Numbered from the stretch's first letter, positions 37,072 through 46,550 are shown. The stretch is 64,000 nucleotides of DNA from Hyphomicrobiales bacterium (GCA_900473415.1 UCLR01000017.1:91796-155795); one strand, 5' to 3'. Program-made: numbers and translations. Notes: generated by a model from the sequence alone, not told the origin.

Positions 37072-38457
37072 TCAGGTCTGGCCGGGCCGCAGCTGGTAGA
37101 AAACATGCTGGCCGATCGTGTCCATCTTCTTCAGCTTCTTCGCCCAGTACGGTCGGACGTAGTTGGCGTGGTAATGCGTCGAGGCGCCGACCTCCGGCAG
37201 ATAGGTCGTGCCCTCATAGACCTCGCGCGCGATCCTGACCGCGTCGCGCCAGGGGCCGGCCTCCGTGATGCGCAGCGACTTGCCCTCGCAGGCGAAGGTG
37301 AACTGGCAGGAGAGGTAGCGGTTGGCGTTCTGGTAGACGACACCGCAGACCGAGTTCGGGTAGAGCCCGCTCTTGACCCGGTTGAGCACCACCTGCGCCA
37401 CGGCGGCCTGTCCCAGCGCCGACTCCGAACGCGCCTCGAAATAGACCGCTTCGGCCAGGCAACGCTGCTCACGCGCCATGCTCTCGGGCGCGATCAGCTC
37501 CCTGTAGCTCTGGCGGACGCCGGGCTCGGCGAGGCGCAGATCCTGGTCGGCCCGGGCTGAGGCGAGGGCGATGCGCCCGCGTTGCTGCTGGGGCGCGCCG
37601 TGGGAGGGCAGGGCCGCAGGCGTCAGCGTGCCGAACATGGAGCCGACCGGCGGCGTCACTGACGATTGCAGGCTCGCCGTCGTCACCGAAGGCGAGGAGC
37701 CGTCGATGCTGTCGAGATAGAGCAGGGCCTGCCGGGCGGACATGATCCGCGGCTTGAGCGGCGAGACGGGCGAGGAATCGGACAAAGCCGGGTCGGTCAG
37801 CCCTTCCTCGTTGGCATCGGGCTCGAAACCGGTCTGCGGTCCTTCCAGCGCCTCGGCGGCGCGCAGCGCGTCCATCGAGAAGCCGCCGGAGATCAGCGTG
37901 GGCTGCGTGTCGCCGAAGACGACGCGCTCCAGCTCGATCGAGGGATGCGAGGAGAGGCCCGGCCGCAGGCTCGGCAGCATGTCGCCCTTGGCCGTGCGGT
38001 CGACTTCCGGGAAGCCTGAGGCCGATTGCTTGAGGTCTTCGCGGGGCGCGCGCGGGTCGACGACGACGCGCCGCTCCGGATCGTCGAAGGACAGCCGCGC
38101 CTGCACGATGACCGATGTCAGCGCCAGCCCCGGCAGTCGGAAGGCGCTGGCCGCGACCAGCATCGAAGGCCCTTCGGCGAGTTCCGAGACGGGGGCGGGC
38201 GCGGTCCGCGCGGCGGCGCTGAGCGGCAGGCCGGTCGGCCCGAAATTCTGTCCGGCGGAGGCGGTGAAGGAGACCAGCAGCCCGACAGACAGCGCCCAGG
38301 GAGCCGCGGTGGTCGCGGCCCATCTGATGCCGAGAGGGCGTGTGTTCCGCCCATGCCTGCGCTGACGCCTATGACTCAAAGCGACACACCCGTCCCGAAC
38401 ACCGGAACGAAAACCGCGCGAGGCCCGCGCGCTTCCGTCGATATCCGTTATCGCCAC
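37072..38457 (-). CDS. Cell wall hydrolase, SleB type
   Basis: 461 residues from a GTG. A basic N-terminus and one hydrophobic segment (about 48-68) suggest a signal anchor. A long, probably disordered region covers about 70-335. The C-terminal 120 residues form the Hydrolase_2/SleB domain: CLAEAVYFEARSESALGQAA with the catalytic Glu, VVLNRVKSGLYPNSVCGVVY, CQFTFACEG and SSTHYHANYV-type ends. SleB enzymes cut peptidoglycan glycan strands. A CtrA-like box ends within 30 bases of the start. With PBP1A it suggests cell-cycle-timed wall growth. Confidence 0.85.
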   Translation of the reverse strand: MAITDIDGSARASRGFRSGVRDGCVALSHRRQRRHGRNTRPLGIRWAATTAAPWALSVGLLVSFTASAGQNFGPTGLPLSAAARTAPAPVSELAEGPSMLVAASAFRLPGLALTSVIVQARLSFDDPERRVVVDPRAPREDLKQSASGFPEVDRTAKGDMLPSLRPGLSSHPSIELERVVFGDTQPTLISGGFSMDALRAAEALEGPQTGFEPDANEEGLTDPALSDSSPVSPLKPRIMSARQALLYLDSIDGSSPSVTTASLQSSVTPPVGSMFGTLTPAALPSHGAPQQQRGRIALASARADQDLRLAEPGVRQSYRELIAPESMAREQRCLAEAVYFEARSESALGQAAVAQVVLNRVKSGLYPNSVCGVVYQNANRYLSCQFTFACEGKSLRITEAGPWRDAVRIAREVYEGTTYLPEVGASTHYHANYVRPYWAKKLKKMDTIGQHVFYQLRPGQT

Positions 38458-38464
38458 GGTAAGG

Positions 38465-38480
38465 TTGAGCGGCGGTTAAC
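38465..38480. promoter_or_regulatory. CtrA-like near-consensus box upstream of the SleB hydrolase
   Basis: TTGA-N7-TTAAC, one mismatch to the CtrA consensus and the same variant as at 28984. It starts 8 bases upstream of the GTG of the minus-strand hydrolase gene. It would overlap the start of the transcript, which for CtrA usually means repression. Confidence 0.4.
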
Positions 38481-38665
38481 GGGGTACGCGAAACCTCCCT
38501 GGAGCCCAGCCTGATGAGCAAGTGGAGCGCCGCTTGGCGCGAGGGCTCGTTCAGGCCGCATGTGTTCCATGTCCGGCTGTGATGCGTCGCGTCACGAAAT
38601 CGCACTGGTTGCCCTTGGGGAGGGGCGATAACGTGTAGGCACACAATCGAGTCCCCGGGGAAGTC

Positions 38666-39913
38666 ATGAACGCCACGCCCGCGAATGCCGCGCCGCCGCG
38701 CAGCTACGCTCCCGAAGTCGTCGTCGCCGCCGGCTGCCTGATCGCGCTGATCACCTTCGGGCCGCGCGCCAGCGCCGGCCTGTTCCAGATCCCGATGACG
38801 GTCGAGTTCGGCTGGGGCCGCGACACCTTCGGCCTGGCGCTCGCGATCCAGAACCTGCTCTGGGGGCTGGGCGCGCCCTTCGCCGGGGCGATTGCCGATC
38901 GCTACGGCACGGTCAAGGTGCTCTGCACCGGCGCGCTGCTCTATGCCGCCGGCCTGGTCGCGATGGCCTATGCATCGACGCCGCTGCAGCTTCATCTCGG
39001 CGCCGGCGTGCTGATCGGCTTCGGGCTTTCGGCCTGCTCCTTCAACCTCGTTCTCGCCGCCTTCGGCAAGCTCCTGCCGGATCGCTGGCGCCCGCTCGCC
39101 TTCGGCGCCGGCACGGCGGCCGGCTCCTTCGGCCAGTTCCTCTTCCCGCCGATCGGCAACATCCTGATCGACACGCTCGGCTGGCATCAGGCGCTGGTTG
39201 TCTTCGCGTTCACCCTGCTGCCGGTTCTGCCGGTTTCGATCTTCCTCTCGACGCGCAAGCTCGGCGGCCAGGCCGCCAAGACGGCCGCGAATCTGCCGAA
39301 CCAGACCATCGTGCAGGCGCTGACCGAGGCCTTCCGCCACCGCAGCTACGTCTTCCTGGTGCTCGGCTTCTTCACCTGCGGATTCCAGCTCGCCTTCATC
39401 ACCGTGCACATGCCGGCCTATCTCAAGGATGCCGGCCTGCCGGCCTGGGTCGGCGGCTGGACGCTGGCGGTCATCGGCCTCGCCAACGCCGTGGGTTCTC
39501 TCTCCGCCGGCTGGCTCTCGACGCGGATGCCGAAGCGCTATCTGCTCGCCTGGATCTATCTCGGCCGGGCCGTGGCGATCGCGGTCTTCATCATGATTCC
39601 GGCGAGCCCGGTGACCTGCATCGCTTTCGGCATCGCCATCGGCCTGCTCTGGCTTTCGACGGTGCCGCCTACTTCGGCGCTGGTCATGCTGATGTTCGGC
39701 ACGAAGTACATGGCGATGCTCTATGGCTTCGCCTTCTTCTCGCATCAGGTCGGCGGCTTCCTCGGCGTGTGGCTGGGCGGCGTGCTCTACGAGTCGATGG
39801 GCAGCTATCAGTTCGTCTGGTGGCTCTCGGTCGCGCTCGGCGTCATCTCGGCGCTGATCAACCTGCCGATCGTGGAGCGCCCGGTCGAGCGTCCGGTGGC
39901 GCAGCCGGCCTGA
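38666..39913 (+). CDS. Major facilitator superfamily transporter
   Basis: 415 residues with 12 predicted membrane helices. The MFS loop 2-3 motif appears as GAIADRYGTVKVL near residue 75, and its repeat in the second half as GWLSTRMPKRYLL near 285. The sequence resembles oxalate/monocarboxylate-type MFS members (GRASAGLF-like start: GPRASAGLFQIPM). The substrate is not predictable; a small organic acid is a guess. A REP-like element begins 17 bases after the stop, and a LysR gene converges from the other side. Confidence 0.85.
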   Translation: MNATPANAAPPRSYAPEVVVAAGCLIALITFGPRASAGLFQIPMTVEFGWGRDTFGLALAIQNLLWGLGAPFAGAIADRYGTVKVLCTGALLYAAGLVAMAYASTPLQLHLGAGVLIGFGLSACSFNLVLAAFGKLLPDRWRPLAFGAGTAAGSFGQFLFPPIGNILIDTLGWHQALVVFAFTLLPVLPVSIFLSTRKLGGQAAKTAANLPNQTIVQALTEAFRHRSYVFLVLGFFTCGFQLAFITVHMPAYLKDAGLPAWVGGWTLAVIGLANAVGSLSAGWLSTRMPKRYLLAWIYLGRAVAIAVFIMIPASPVTCIAFGIAIGLLWLSTVPPTSALVMLMFGTKYMAMLYGFAFFSHQVGGFLGVWLGGVLYESMGSYQFVWWLSVALGVISALINLPIVERPVERPVAQPA

Positions 39914-39929
39914 CCGAAGGCGAAAGGGT

Positions 39930-40016
39930 GTCATGCTCGGGCTTGCCCCGAGCATCTCAGGAAGGAGAGGCGCCTCGTTAGGCGAATAATTCTCGGGTCA
40001 AGCCCGAGAATGACGG
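39930..40016. repeat. REP/BIME-like element 4
   Basis: Left hairpin GCTCGGG-CTTGC-CCCGAGC, right hairpin TCTCGGG-TCAAG-CCCGAGA, in inverted orientation and 34 bases apart. The outer ends are GTCATG and AATGACG. It lies between the convergent MFS and LysR genes, 17 bases after the MFS stop. Confidence 0.8.
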
Positions 40017-40023
40017 CTTCCTT

Positions 40024-40929
40024 TCAGGCCGTCCCCTCGAACAGCGCCCGCTGCCGGGCAAGCTCGGCGCTGCAGAAGTCCATGAAGGCCCGCACGCGCG
40101 GGACATGCCGGATGTCGGGATGGGTCAGCACCCACAGGCCCGTCGCGAAATCGGGGTTGGGCGGCCGCAGTCGCACCAGCCCCGGCCGCTGATCGGCGAT
40201 GAAGCAGGGCAGGGGGCCGATGCCGAGCCCCTGCTCGACCGCTTCCGCCAGACCCAGCACGGCCGAGCTCTTCAGCGCGATCCGCTCCGGCGCGACATGC
40301 TCGCGCACGAAGCGGGCCGCCTTCACATGGGCGAGCTGGTCGCCGAGCGCGACCCAGTCGTGCTGGTAGAGCGCGGCCGGATCGGCCTGCTCGGCGGCTG
40401 AGAGCCCGTCCTGGACGCGCCCATAGATCGCCCAGGCGATGGTCGCGATGCGCCGGCCGACCAGCGTCTCGCCCGGCGAGTCGCTCGCGCGGATCGCGAT
40501 GTCGGCGTCGCGCTTCGACAGGTTGAGCGCCTGGTTGCCGATCACGACATCGAGCCGGATCAGCGGATGCGTCTCGCGGAACGCGGCGAAGACCGGCAGC
40601 AGCACATTGAGGTGCAACGTGTCGGTGGTCGTGATCCTGATTTCGCCGGAGGGAGCGACGTCGCGCCCCGCGAGGCGCCGGGAGAAAGCCGTGACGTCCT
40701 CGTCCATCCGGCTCGCCAGCGCCGCCATCTCGGCGCCTGCGACGGTCGCGACATAGCCGGTCTTGCGCCGCTCGAAGAGCGGCATGCCGACGAGCTCCTC
40801 GATCTGCCCCAGTCGCCGGAACACGGTGGAATGGTTGACGCTGAGCGCCGCGGCGGCGCCGGTCAGCCCGTCATGATCGGCGATGGCCTTGACCAGCCGG
40901 AAATCGTCCCAGGCGAGCTTGGCATGCAT
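40024..40929 (-). CDS. LysR-family transcriptional regulator
   Basis: 301 residues. The winged helix-turn-helix covers about residues 6-62 (AWDDFRLVKAIADHDGL, then NHSTVFRRLGQIEE). The effector domain of two alpha/beta lobes covers about 90-290. AGGAGG lies 7 bases before the ATG at 40929; a frame to 40977 adds 16 residues. NHSTVFRRL-type helices mark the subgroup near GcvA/AaeR-like regulators. Target unknown; it converges with the MFS gene and shares its direction with tsaC. Confidence 0.85.
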   Translation of the reverse strand: MHAKLAWDDFRLVKAIADHDGLTGAAAALSVNHSTVFRRLGQIEELVGMPLFERRKTGYVATVAGAEMAALASRMDEDVTAFSRRLAGRDVAPSGEIRITTTDTLHLNVLLPVFAAFRETHPLIRLDVVIGNQALNLSKRDADIAIRASDSPGETLVGRRIATIAWAIYGRVQDGLSAAEQADPAALYQHDWVALGDQLAHVKAARFVREHVAPERIALKSSAVLGLAEAVEQGLGIGPLPCFIADQRPGLVRLRPPNPDFATGLWVLTHPDIRHVPRVRAFMDFCSAELARQRALFEGTA

Positions 40930-41018
40930 GGACAGGCCTCCTGCGCGCAAGCAAGCCAATATCTTGCAGGAATGCAAGCGGGAGGAACGAGGAACGGGGC
41001 TGCGTTCTGCGCGATGTC

Positions 41019-41996
41019 CTAGCGCGGCGCTGCTGCGCGCCGCAGGCGGTCGTTGATCGCCTCGCCCAGGCCGTGCTGCGGGATGCGGGCGACCGCGATC
41101 GTGCTGTGCCCGAGCGCGTCCAGCTTCCGCATATGGCCGAAGAGGTTGGCGGCCGCCTCGCGCAGGTCGCCGGCCGGGCTAAGATTAAGCGAGGCGGGAT
41201 AGTCGGGCCCGGGACCGAAGCCGAGCCAGGCCTCGGCGTCCGACGGCGCCTCGGCGTCGAGCCGCATTCCGGCTGCCGGCGCGTAATGCGAGGCGAGCAG
41301 GCCCGGCGAGAGCGGCGCATGACCGGCCTCGCCGGCCAGCACGAGCGGGCGGCCGATCACGCCTTCGATCGCCTCGCGTGGTACGCCGCCCGGGCGCAGC
41401 AGCCGTGGAGCACCATCGAGGCAGGCGACGATCGTCGATTCGACGCCGACTTCGGTCGGGCCGGCATCGAGCACGGCGTCAATCCGTCCTTCGAGATCGG
41501 CCAGCGCATGGGCGGCGCTGGTGGCGCTGATTCGGCCCGAGCGGTTGGCGGAGGGCGCAGCGATCGGCCGGCCAGCCGCCTCCAGCACGGCGTGCGCGAC
41601 GGGGTGCGCCGGCACGCGCAACGCCACCGAGGGCAGGCCCGCCCGCGCCAGTTCGCTCACCGTGCAGCCGGGCGCCGCGGGGACGACCAGCGTCAACGGT
41701 CCCGGCCAGAAAGCCTGCGCCAGCGCCAGTGCATTGGCGTCGAACAGGCCTTGCCGGCGCGCGCTCGCGACGTCCGGCAGATGCGAGATCAGCGGGTTGA
41801 AGCTCGGGCGCTCCTTGGCGGCGTAGATGCCGGCGACGGCCGTGCCGGAGGTCGCGTCCGCGGCCAGTCCATAGACCGTCTCGGTCGGCAGGGCGACGAG
41901 CCCGCCCGCCCGCAGCAACGCCGCGGTCTCGGCGATGCCGGCGGCGTCCGGAGCGAGAAGCTTGGTCGGGCGGGAGGCGGAGAGGGGTTGGCTCAA
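41019..41996 (-). CDS. tsaC: L-threonylcarbamoyladenylate synthase (Sua5/YwlC type)
   Basis: 325 residues, the long Sua5 form. It makes threonylcarbamoyl-AMP for the t6A37 modification of ANN-decoding tRNAs. The N-terminal YrdC domain has LVALPTETVYGLAADA near residue 33 and KERPSFNPLISH near 61. A linker and the C-terminal Sua5 domain (about 210-320) include SPGLLASHYAP. The start is a TTG at 41996; no ATG precedes the fold. Essential or near-essential in most bacteria. Confidence 0.9.
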   Translation of the reverse strand: MSQPLSASRPTKLLAPDAAGIAETAALLRAGGLVALPTETVYGLAADATSGTAVAGIYAAKERPSFNPLISHLPDVASARRQGLFDANALALAQAFWPGPLTLVVPAAPGCTVSELARAGLPSVALRVPAHPVAHAVLEAAGRPIAAPSANRSGRISATSAAHALADLEGRIDAVLDAGPTEVGVESTIVACLDGAPRLLRPGGVPREAIEGVIGRPLVLAGEAGHAPLSPGLLASHYAPAAGMRLDAEAPSDAEAWLGFGPGPDYPASLNLSPAGDLREAAANLFGHMRKLDALGHSTIAVARIPQHGLGEAINDRLRRAAAPR

Positions 41997-42016
41997 GGCG
42001 AGATTGACCGGGTATG

Positions 42017-42030
42017 GTTTACATATAAAC
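42017..42030. promoter_or_regulatory. AT-rich palindrome between tsaC and the acyl-CoA dehydrogenase gene
   Basis: GTTTA-CATA-TAAAC, a 5-bp perfect inverted repeat with a 4-base spacer in the divergent promoter region, 124 bases before the dehydrogenase start and 21 bases before the tsaC start. Possibly a regulator site; the protein is unknown. Confidence 0.3.
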
Positions 42031-42153
42031 TAATCGGCGAACACGCTGCGGCACGAAACGAAGGTCGCGCTGGCCGGTGCGTGGTAGAGGCGATAGTTCC
42101 TCGCTACCATCCCGGCAACGGCAAAAGCGCATAGGCGCCACGAGGAGACGACG

Positions 42154-43929
42154 ATGAGCTATCGCGCCCCGGTTTCGGACATGCTCTCCACCATGCGCCA
42201 CGTCGCGGGCCTCGACAGGCTGATCGCCGACGGGCTGGCGCCGGAATTGGAGGGCGGCGTCGCCGATGCCGTGCTCGAGGAAGCGGCAAAATTCGCCGCC
42301 GACGTCATCGCTCCGCTGAATCGCGTCGGCGACACCCATGGCTCGAAGCTCAAGGACGGCGCCATCACCACCCCGCCGGGCTGGAAGGAAGCCTACAAGG
42401 CCTGGGCCGAGGCCGGCTGGAACGCGCTGCCGGCGCCGGAGGCCTATGGCGGCCAGGGGCTGCCGACGCTGCTGCAATCGGCCTGCATCGAAATGTGGAA
42501 CTCGGCTGCCTTCGCCTTCGCGCTCGGCCCGCTGCTGACCGTTGGTGCGATCGAAGCGGTCTACGCCCACGGCTCGGAGGCGCTGAAGGAGACCTATCTC
42601 GCCAAGCTCGTCTCGGGCGAGTGGATGGGCACGATGAACCTGACCGAGCCGCAGGCGGGCTCCGATCTCAACGCGCTGCGCAGCAAGGCCGAGCGGGTTG
42701 GCGACGGCACCTATCGCATCACCGGTCAGAAGATCTTCATCACCTATGGTGAGCACGACCTGACGGAGAACATCGTCCATCTGGTGCTGGCGCGCCTGCC
42801 CGACGCCCCTGCCGGCACGCGCGGCATCTCGCTCTTCCTCGTGCCGAAATATCTGGTCAATGCCGACGGCTCGCTGGGTGAACACAACGACCTGCGCTGC
42901 TCCGGCATCGAGCACAAGCTCGGCATCCATGCCTCGCCGACCTGCTCCATGGCCTTCGGTGACAAGGGTGGAGCGATCGGCTGGCTGATCGGCGAGGAAA
43001 ATCGCGGCCTCGCCTGCATGTTCACGATGATGAACAACGCCCGCCTCAACGTCGCGCTGCAGGGCGTCGCCATTGCCGAGCGTGCCTATCAGCAGGCGCT
43101 CGCCTTCGCCCATGAGCGCAAGCAGGGCGCGGCGCTCGATGCGCCGAAGGGAGCGCCGATGAGTTCGATCATCGTCCACCCGGATGTGCGCCGCATGCTG
43201 ATGGACATGCGCGCCAAGACTCAAGGAGCGCGCGCCATCTCCTATCTGGTGGCGGAGGCGCTCGACCGCTCGCATCGCGAAACCGACGCCGGCAAGCAGA
43301 AGGCTGCGGCCGAGCGCGCCGCGCTCCTGACCCCCGTGGCGAAGGCCTACTCCACCGACATCGGCATCGACGTGGCCTCGACCGGCGTCCAGATCCATGG
43401 CGGCATGGGCTTCATCGAGGAGACCGGCGCCGCCCAGCATCTGCGCGATGCCCGCATCGCTGCGATCTACGAGGGCACCAACGGCATCCAGGCCATCGAT
43501 CTCGTCACCCGCAAGCTGCCGCTTTCCGGTGGCGAGGCGGTGAAGGCGCTGATCGGCGAGATGCGCGCCGTGGTCGGCGAGGTCGATCGCGCCAATACGC
43601 CGGGCTTCGGCCATTCTGCCGCCCGCCTCGGCGCGGCGGTGGATGCGCTGGAGCGCTCGACCGACTGGATGCTCGCGACGCTCGGCACCAGCCAGGCCGA
43701 CGCCCTCGCGGGTGCGACGCCTTACCTGAAGCTCTTCGCGCTGGCGCAGGGCGGCACGGGGTTGGCGAAGAAGGCGCTCGCCACCCGCTCCGAGGCGGAA
43801 GGCACCGGCGACCTCGCCACCGCCCGCTTCTACGCCGAATGCGTCGCGACCGAAGCTCCGGCGCTGGAGCTTGCGGTGACGGAAGGCGCAGGCGCCATCG
43901 CCGACGCTGCGGCGGTCTTCGCGGCGTGA
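42154..43929 (+). CDS. Acyl-CoA dehydrogenase, DmdC-like long form
   Basis: 591 residues, longer than ordinary acyl-CoA dehydrogenases (about 380). It matches the group with an extra N-terminal segment and C-terminal domain that includes 3-methylmercaptopropionyl-CoA dehydrogenase. FAD and substrate motifs are GTMNLTEPQAGSDL near residue 157 and ITGQKIFITYGEHD near 190. The catalytic Glu is about Glu440 in IYEGTNGIQAIDL. GAGGAG precedes the ATG. The substrate could be a short or branched acyl-CoA; methylmercaptopropionyl-CoA is only one option, and no dmd genes are nearby. Confidence 0.85.
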   Translation: MSYRAPVSDMLSTMRHVAGLDRLIADGLAPELEGGVADAVLEEAAKFAADVIAPLNRVGDTHGSKLKDGAITTPPGWKEAYKAWAEAGWNALPAPEAYGGQGLPTLLQSACIEMWNSAAFAFALGPLLTVGAIEAVYAHGSEALKETYLAKLVSGEWMGTMNLTEPQAGSDLNALRSKAERVGDGTYRITGQKIFITYGEHDLTENIVHLVLARLPDAPAGTRGISLFLVPKYLVNADGSLGEHNDLRCSGIEHKLGIHASPTCSMAFGDKGGAIGWLIGEENRGLACMFTMMNNARLNVALQGVAIAERAYQQALAFAHERKQGAALDAPKGAPMSSIIVHPDVRRMLMDMRAKTQGARAISYLVAEALDRSHRETDAGKQKAAAERAALLTPVAKAYSTDIGIDVASTGVQIHGGMGFIEETGAAQHLRDARIAAIYEGTNGIQAIDLVTRKLPLSGGEAVKALIGEMRAVVGEVDRANTPGFGHSAARLGAAVDALERSTDWMLATLGTSQADALAGATPYLKLFALAQGGTGLAKKALATRSEAEGTGDLATARFYAECVATEAPALELAVTEGAGAIADAAAVFAA

Positions 43930-43946
43930 GCGGCGGGGCGCCCCGT

Positions 43947-44741
43947 TCAGGCAGCCGCGCCCTTGCGGGCGCGGATATGCAGGAACAGCGGCGCGATATG
44001 CGTATCGGCGAGATAGGGCACGGCCTGCGCCGTCTGCGCATCGACGCGCGGCTCGGCCATATGCTCGATGGCCAAGCCCGCACCGACGACCATCGCGACC
44101 CATTCGCTCAGCGTGCGGTGGAAGCGCGGCACGCGGAACCGCTCGACGCTCGCCTTGACCTCGGCCGGCGCGGCGCCGAAGTGCCAGCTCTCGATTTCCC
44201 CGTCGATGCCGTCGAAATAGCGGCCGACCTCGATGGCGCGGACGTTGCCCGCCTCGTCCCGCAGCACCTTGCGATAGGGCGGGGCGAAGCAGGGATGCAG
44301 GATCGAGAACTGCAGGAAGGCGCCGGGCTTCAGCACGCGCGCGGCTTCGCCAATCGCGAGATCGTGTCGGTGCATGTCCATCAGCGACATGAAGGCGGTG
44401 GCGAAATCGAAGCTGCCGGCGGCGAAGGGCAGGGCGGTGCCATCTCCTTCGAGATAGGCTATGCCGAGCGGCTTCTCGGCCTCGGCCTCCCGGGCATGGC
44501 GGATGAAGGTCGGCGCGATGTCGACCGCCGTCATCCGCGCTCCGCGCTCGGCGAGCTTGCGCGTATTGCCGCCCTCGCCGCAGCCGATGTCGAGGCCGGC
44601 GAGGCCCGCGATCGGCGGCAGGTTCGCCAGGAAGACCGGCGTGTTCAGCGCGTCGCGATAGAGATCGTAGCCGGCCCGCGCCTGCCGGGTCCAGGTTTCG
44701 GCATTGGCTTCCCAGCATGCGGCGACATTTGCCCTGTCCAT
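43947..44741 (-). CDS. Class I SAM-dependent methyltransferase
   Basis: 264 residues with a methyltransferase-11 type Rossmann fold. Motif I is LDIGCGEGGNTRKLAERG near residue 50, followed by MTAVDIAPTFI, LEGDGTALPFAAGSFDFA and VLKPGAFLQFSILHPCF. There is no signal or membrane segment. Family members act on small molecules such as quinone precursors, sugars or toxins. The substrate is unknown. It converges with the acyl-CoA dehydrogenase and diverges from the SDR pair. Confidence 0.8.
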   Translation of the reverse strand: MDRANVAACWEANAETWTRQARAGYDLYRDALNTPVFLANLPPIAGLAGLDIGCGEGGNTRKLAERGARMTAVDIAPTFIRHAREAEAEKPLGIAYLEGDGTALPFAAGSFDFATAFMSLMDMHRHDLAIGEAARVLKPGAFLQFSILHPCFAPPYRKVLRDEAGNVRAIEVGRYFDGIDGEIESWHFGAAPAEVKASVERFRVPRFHRTLSEWVAMVVGAGLAIEHMAEPRVDAQTAQAVPYLADTHIAPLFLHIRARKGAAA

Positions 44742-44821
44742 GATGCTGCTCCGTCACGAGGGGAGCGGCGGTATAGAGAAGCGGGCCTGCCGTGGCTAGT
44801 CGTGACGGGAACGAGGCGCGG

Positions 44822-45706
44822 ATGAGAGACACTTCCCCGCCGATGTTGGCCGGACGCATCTGCCTCGTGGCAGGAGCGTCGCGCGGGCTCGGGCGTGGTG
44901 TCGCAAGGGCCCTCGGCGCGGCCGGCGCGACCGTCATCGTGACGGGCCGCTCCAGCGAGGCCGGGCCGCGCACCGATCAGCGGCCTGAGACCTTCGAGGA
45001 TGCGGCGCGCGAGGTCGACGCCGCCGGCGGCAAGGGCCATCCCTATCGCTGCGACCATACCAGCGAGCGCGAGGTCGACGGGCTCGTCGCCTGGGCGCTG
45101 CGCCGTTTCGGCCGGCTCGACTGCGTCGTCGATGCGGTCTGGGGCGGCAATGAAGGCTATGACGGCGAGCGCTATCCGGACGGCTCCAGCTTCGGCACGC
45201 CCTTCTGGCGCCGCCCGGTCGCGCGGCTGGGCGAAAGCTTCGAGGCTGGGGTCTATGCCCAGCTATTGCTCGCCAAGGCCGTGGCGCCTGCCATGGTGCA
45301 GATGCGCTCCGGGCTGATCGTCACGGTGAGCTTCGATACGGCAGGCGGCTATCTCGGCGACATCTTCTACGATCTCGCCAAGGCGGCGGCGAACCGGCTG
45401 ACGCTGGCCATGGCCGAGGAGCTGAAGCCCTTCGGCGTCACCGCGCTCGGCCTCTCGCCCGGCCATGTCCTGACCGAGCGCGTCCGCGATGCGGGCCTGG
45501 GCGACCAGACGACCGAGACGCCGCTCTATGCCGGCCGCGCGGTCGTGGCGCTCGCGGCGGACGCAGGGGTGGCGCGCCACGCCGGGCAAGTGCTGCATGT
45601 CGCGGATCTGGCGCGCGAATACGGCTTCACGGACAGGGATGGCTCGCAGCCCGCCCGCTACCTCATCAATAACGGACAGGGAGGCACCGATGTCGCTCAA
45701 GGGTAA
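44822..45706 (+). CDS. Short-chain dehydrogenase/reductase
   Basis: 294 residues from the ATG at 44822 (GTG at 44792 and ATG at 44843 also in frame). The cofactor site is AGASRGLGRG near residue 19. The catalytic triad is Ser170, Tyr183 and Lys187 (FYDLAKAA). An unusual loop follows beta-4 (VWGGNEGYDGERYPDGSSF), as in DHRS1-type SDR proteins. The 3' end overlaps the next SDR gene by 17 bases, so the two are co-translated and may act in one pathway. Substrate unknown. Confidence 0.82.
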   Translation: MRDTSPPMLAGRICLVAGASRGLGRGVARALGAAGATVIVTGRSSEAGPRTDQRPETFEDAAREVDAAGGKGHPYRCDHTSEREVDGLVAWALRRFGRLDCVVDAVWGGNEGYDGERYPDGSSFGTPFWRRPVARLGESFEAGVYAQLLLAKAVAPAMVQMRSGLIVTVSFDTAGGYLGDIFYDLAKAAANRLTLAMAEELKPFGVTALGLSPGHVLTERVRDAGLGDQTTETPLYAGRAVVALAADAGVARHAGQVLHVADLAREYGFTDRDGSQPARYLINNGQGGTDVAQG

Positions 45707-46550
45707 GACGCTCTTCATCACCGGCGGCTCGCGCGGCATCGGGCTCGCCATCGCGATCAAGGCGGCGAAGGACGGCGCCAACGTCACCATCGCGGCCAAG
45801 ACCGCCGAGCCGCATCCCAAGCTGCCGGGCACGATCTACACGGCCGCCGCCGAGATCGAGGCTGCGGGCGGCAAATGCCTGCCGCTGATGGTCGATGTTC
45901 GTGACGAGCAGAGCGTGGCCGAGGCGATCACGAAGACGGCGCAGACCTTCGGCGGCATCGACATTGTCGTGAACAACGCCAGCGCCATCCAGCTCACCAA
46001 CACCCAGACGACCGACATGAAGCGCTTCGATCTGATGCATCAGATCAACACGCGCGGCACCTTCATGGTCTCGAAATACGCCATTCCTCATCTGGAGAAG
46101 GCGCAGAACCCGCATATCCTGATGCTCTCGCCGCCGCTCGACATGAAAATGCAGTGGTTCGCGCCGCATCTGGCCTATTCGATCGCCAAATACGGCATGA
46201 GCCTCTGCGTGCTCGGACTCGCTGGCGAACTCGCGTCCAAGGGCATCGCGGTGAATGCGCTCTGGCCGCGCACGACGATCGCCACCGCTGCCGTGCAGAA
46301 CCTGCTGGGCGGCGACAAGATGGTGCAGGCGAGCCGCACGCCCGAGATCCTGGCCGATGCCGCACACATCATCTTCCAGAAGCCCTCGCGCGAATTCTCG
46401 GGCCAGTTCCTGATCGACGACAGCTTCCTGGCGGGCGAGGGCGTCACCGACTTCACGCCCTATCGCGTCGATGCCTCCGTGCCGCTGATGCCGGACTTTT
46501 TCGTCCCGGCCGACAGCAAGCCGCCGCAGGGCGTGACGGGCGGCGTCTGA
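45690..46550 (+). CDS. Short-chain dehydrogenase, HSDL2-like
   Basis: 286 residues. ITGGSRGIGLAIAIKAAKDG gives the NAD(P) site, and the active site is Ser147, Tyr163 and Lys167 (HLAYSIAKYGM). The sequence pattern follows the SDR half of hydroxysteroid-dehydrogenase-like protein 2, without the sterol-carrier domain found in animals. GGGAGG precedes the ATG at 45690. It overlaps the previous SDR gene. A lipid or acyl-CoA-linked substrate is plausible given the family and the acyl-CoA dehydrogenase nearby, but unproven. Confidence 0.85.
   Translation: MSLKGKTLFITGGSRGIGLAIAIKAAKDGANVTIAAKTAEPHPKLPGTIYTAAAEIEAAGGKCLPLMVDVRDEQSVAEAITKTAQTFGGIDIVVNNASAIQLTNTQTTDMKRFDLMHQINTRGTFMVSKYAIPHLEKAQNPHILMLSPPLDMKMQWFAPHLAYSIAKYGMSLCVLGLAGELASKGIAVNALWPRTTIATAAVQNLLGGDKMVQASRTPEILADAAHIIFQKPSREFSGQFLIDDSFLAGEGVTDFTPYRVDASVPLMPDFFVPADSKPPQGVTGGV

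Noticed and set aside
38369..39955. 528-codon open frame on the minus strand
   Set aside because: Antisense to the MFS transporter; composition is typical of a shadow frame.
42019..44973. 984-codon open frame on the minus strand
   Set aside because: It runs antisense to the acyl-CoA dehydrogenase and through the methyltransferase gene in another frame. It is Arg/Ala/Gly-rich without domains; long shadow frames are usual in high-GC DNA.
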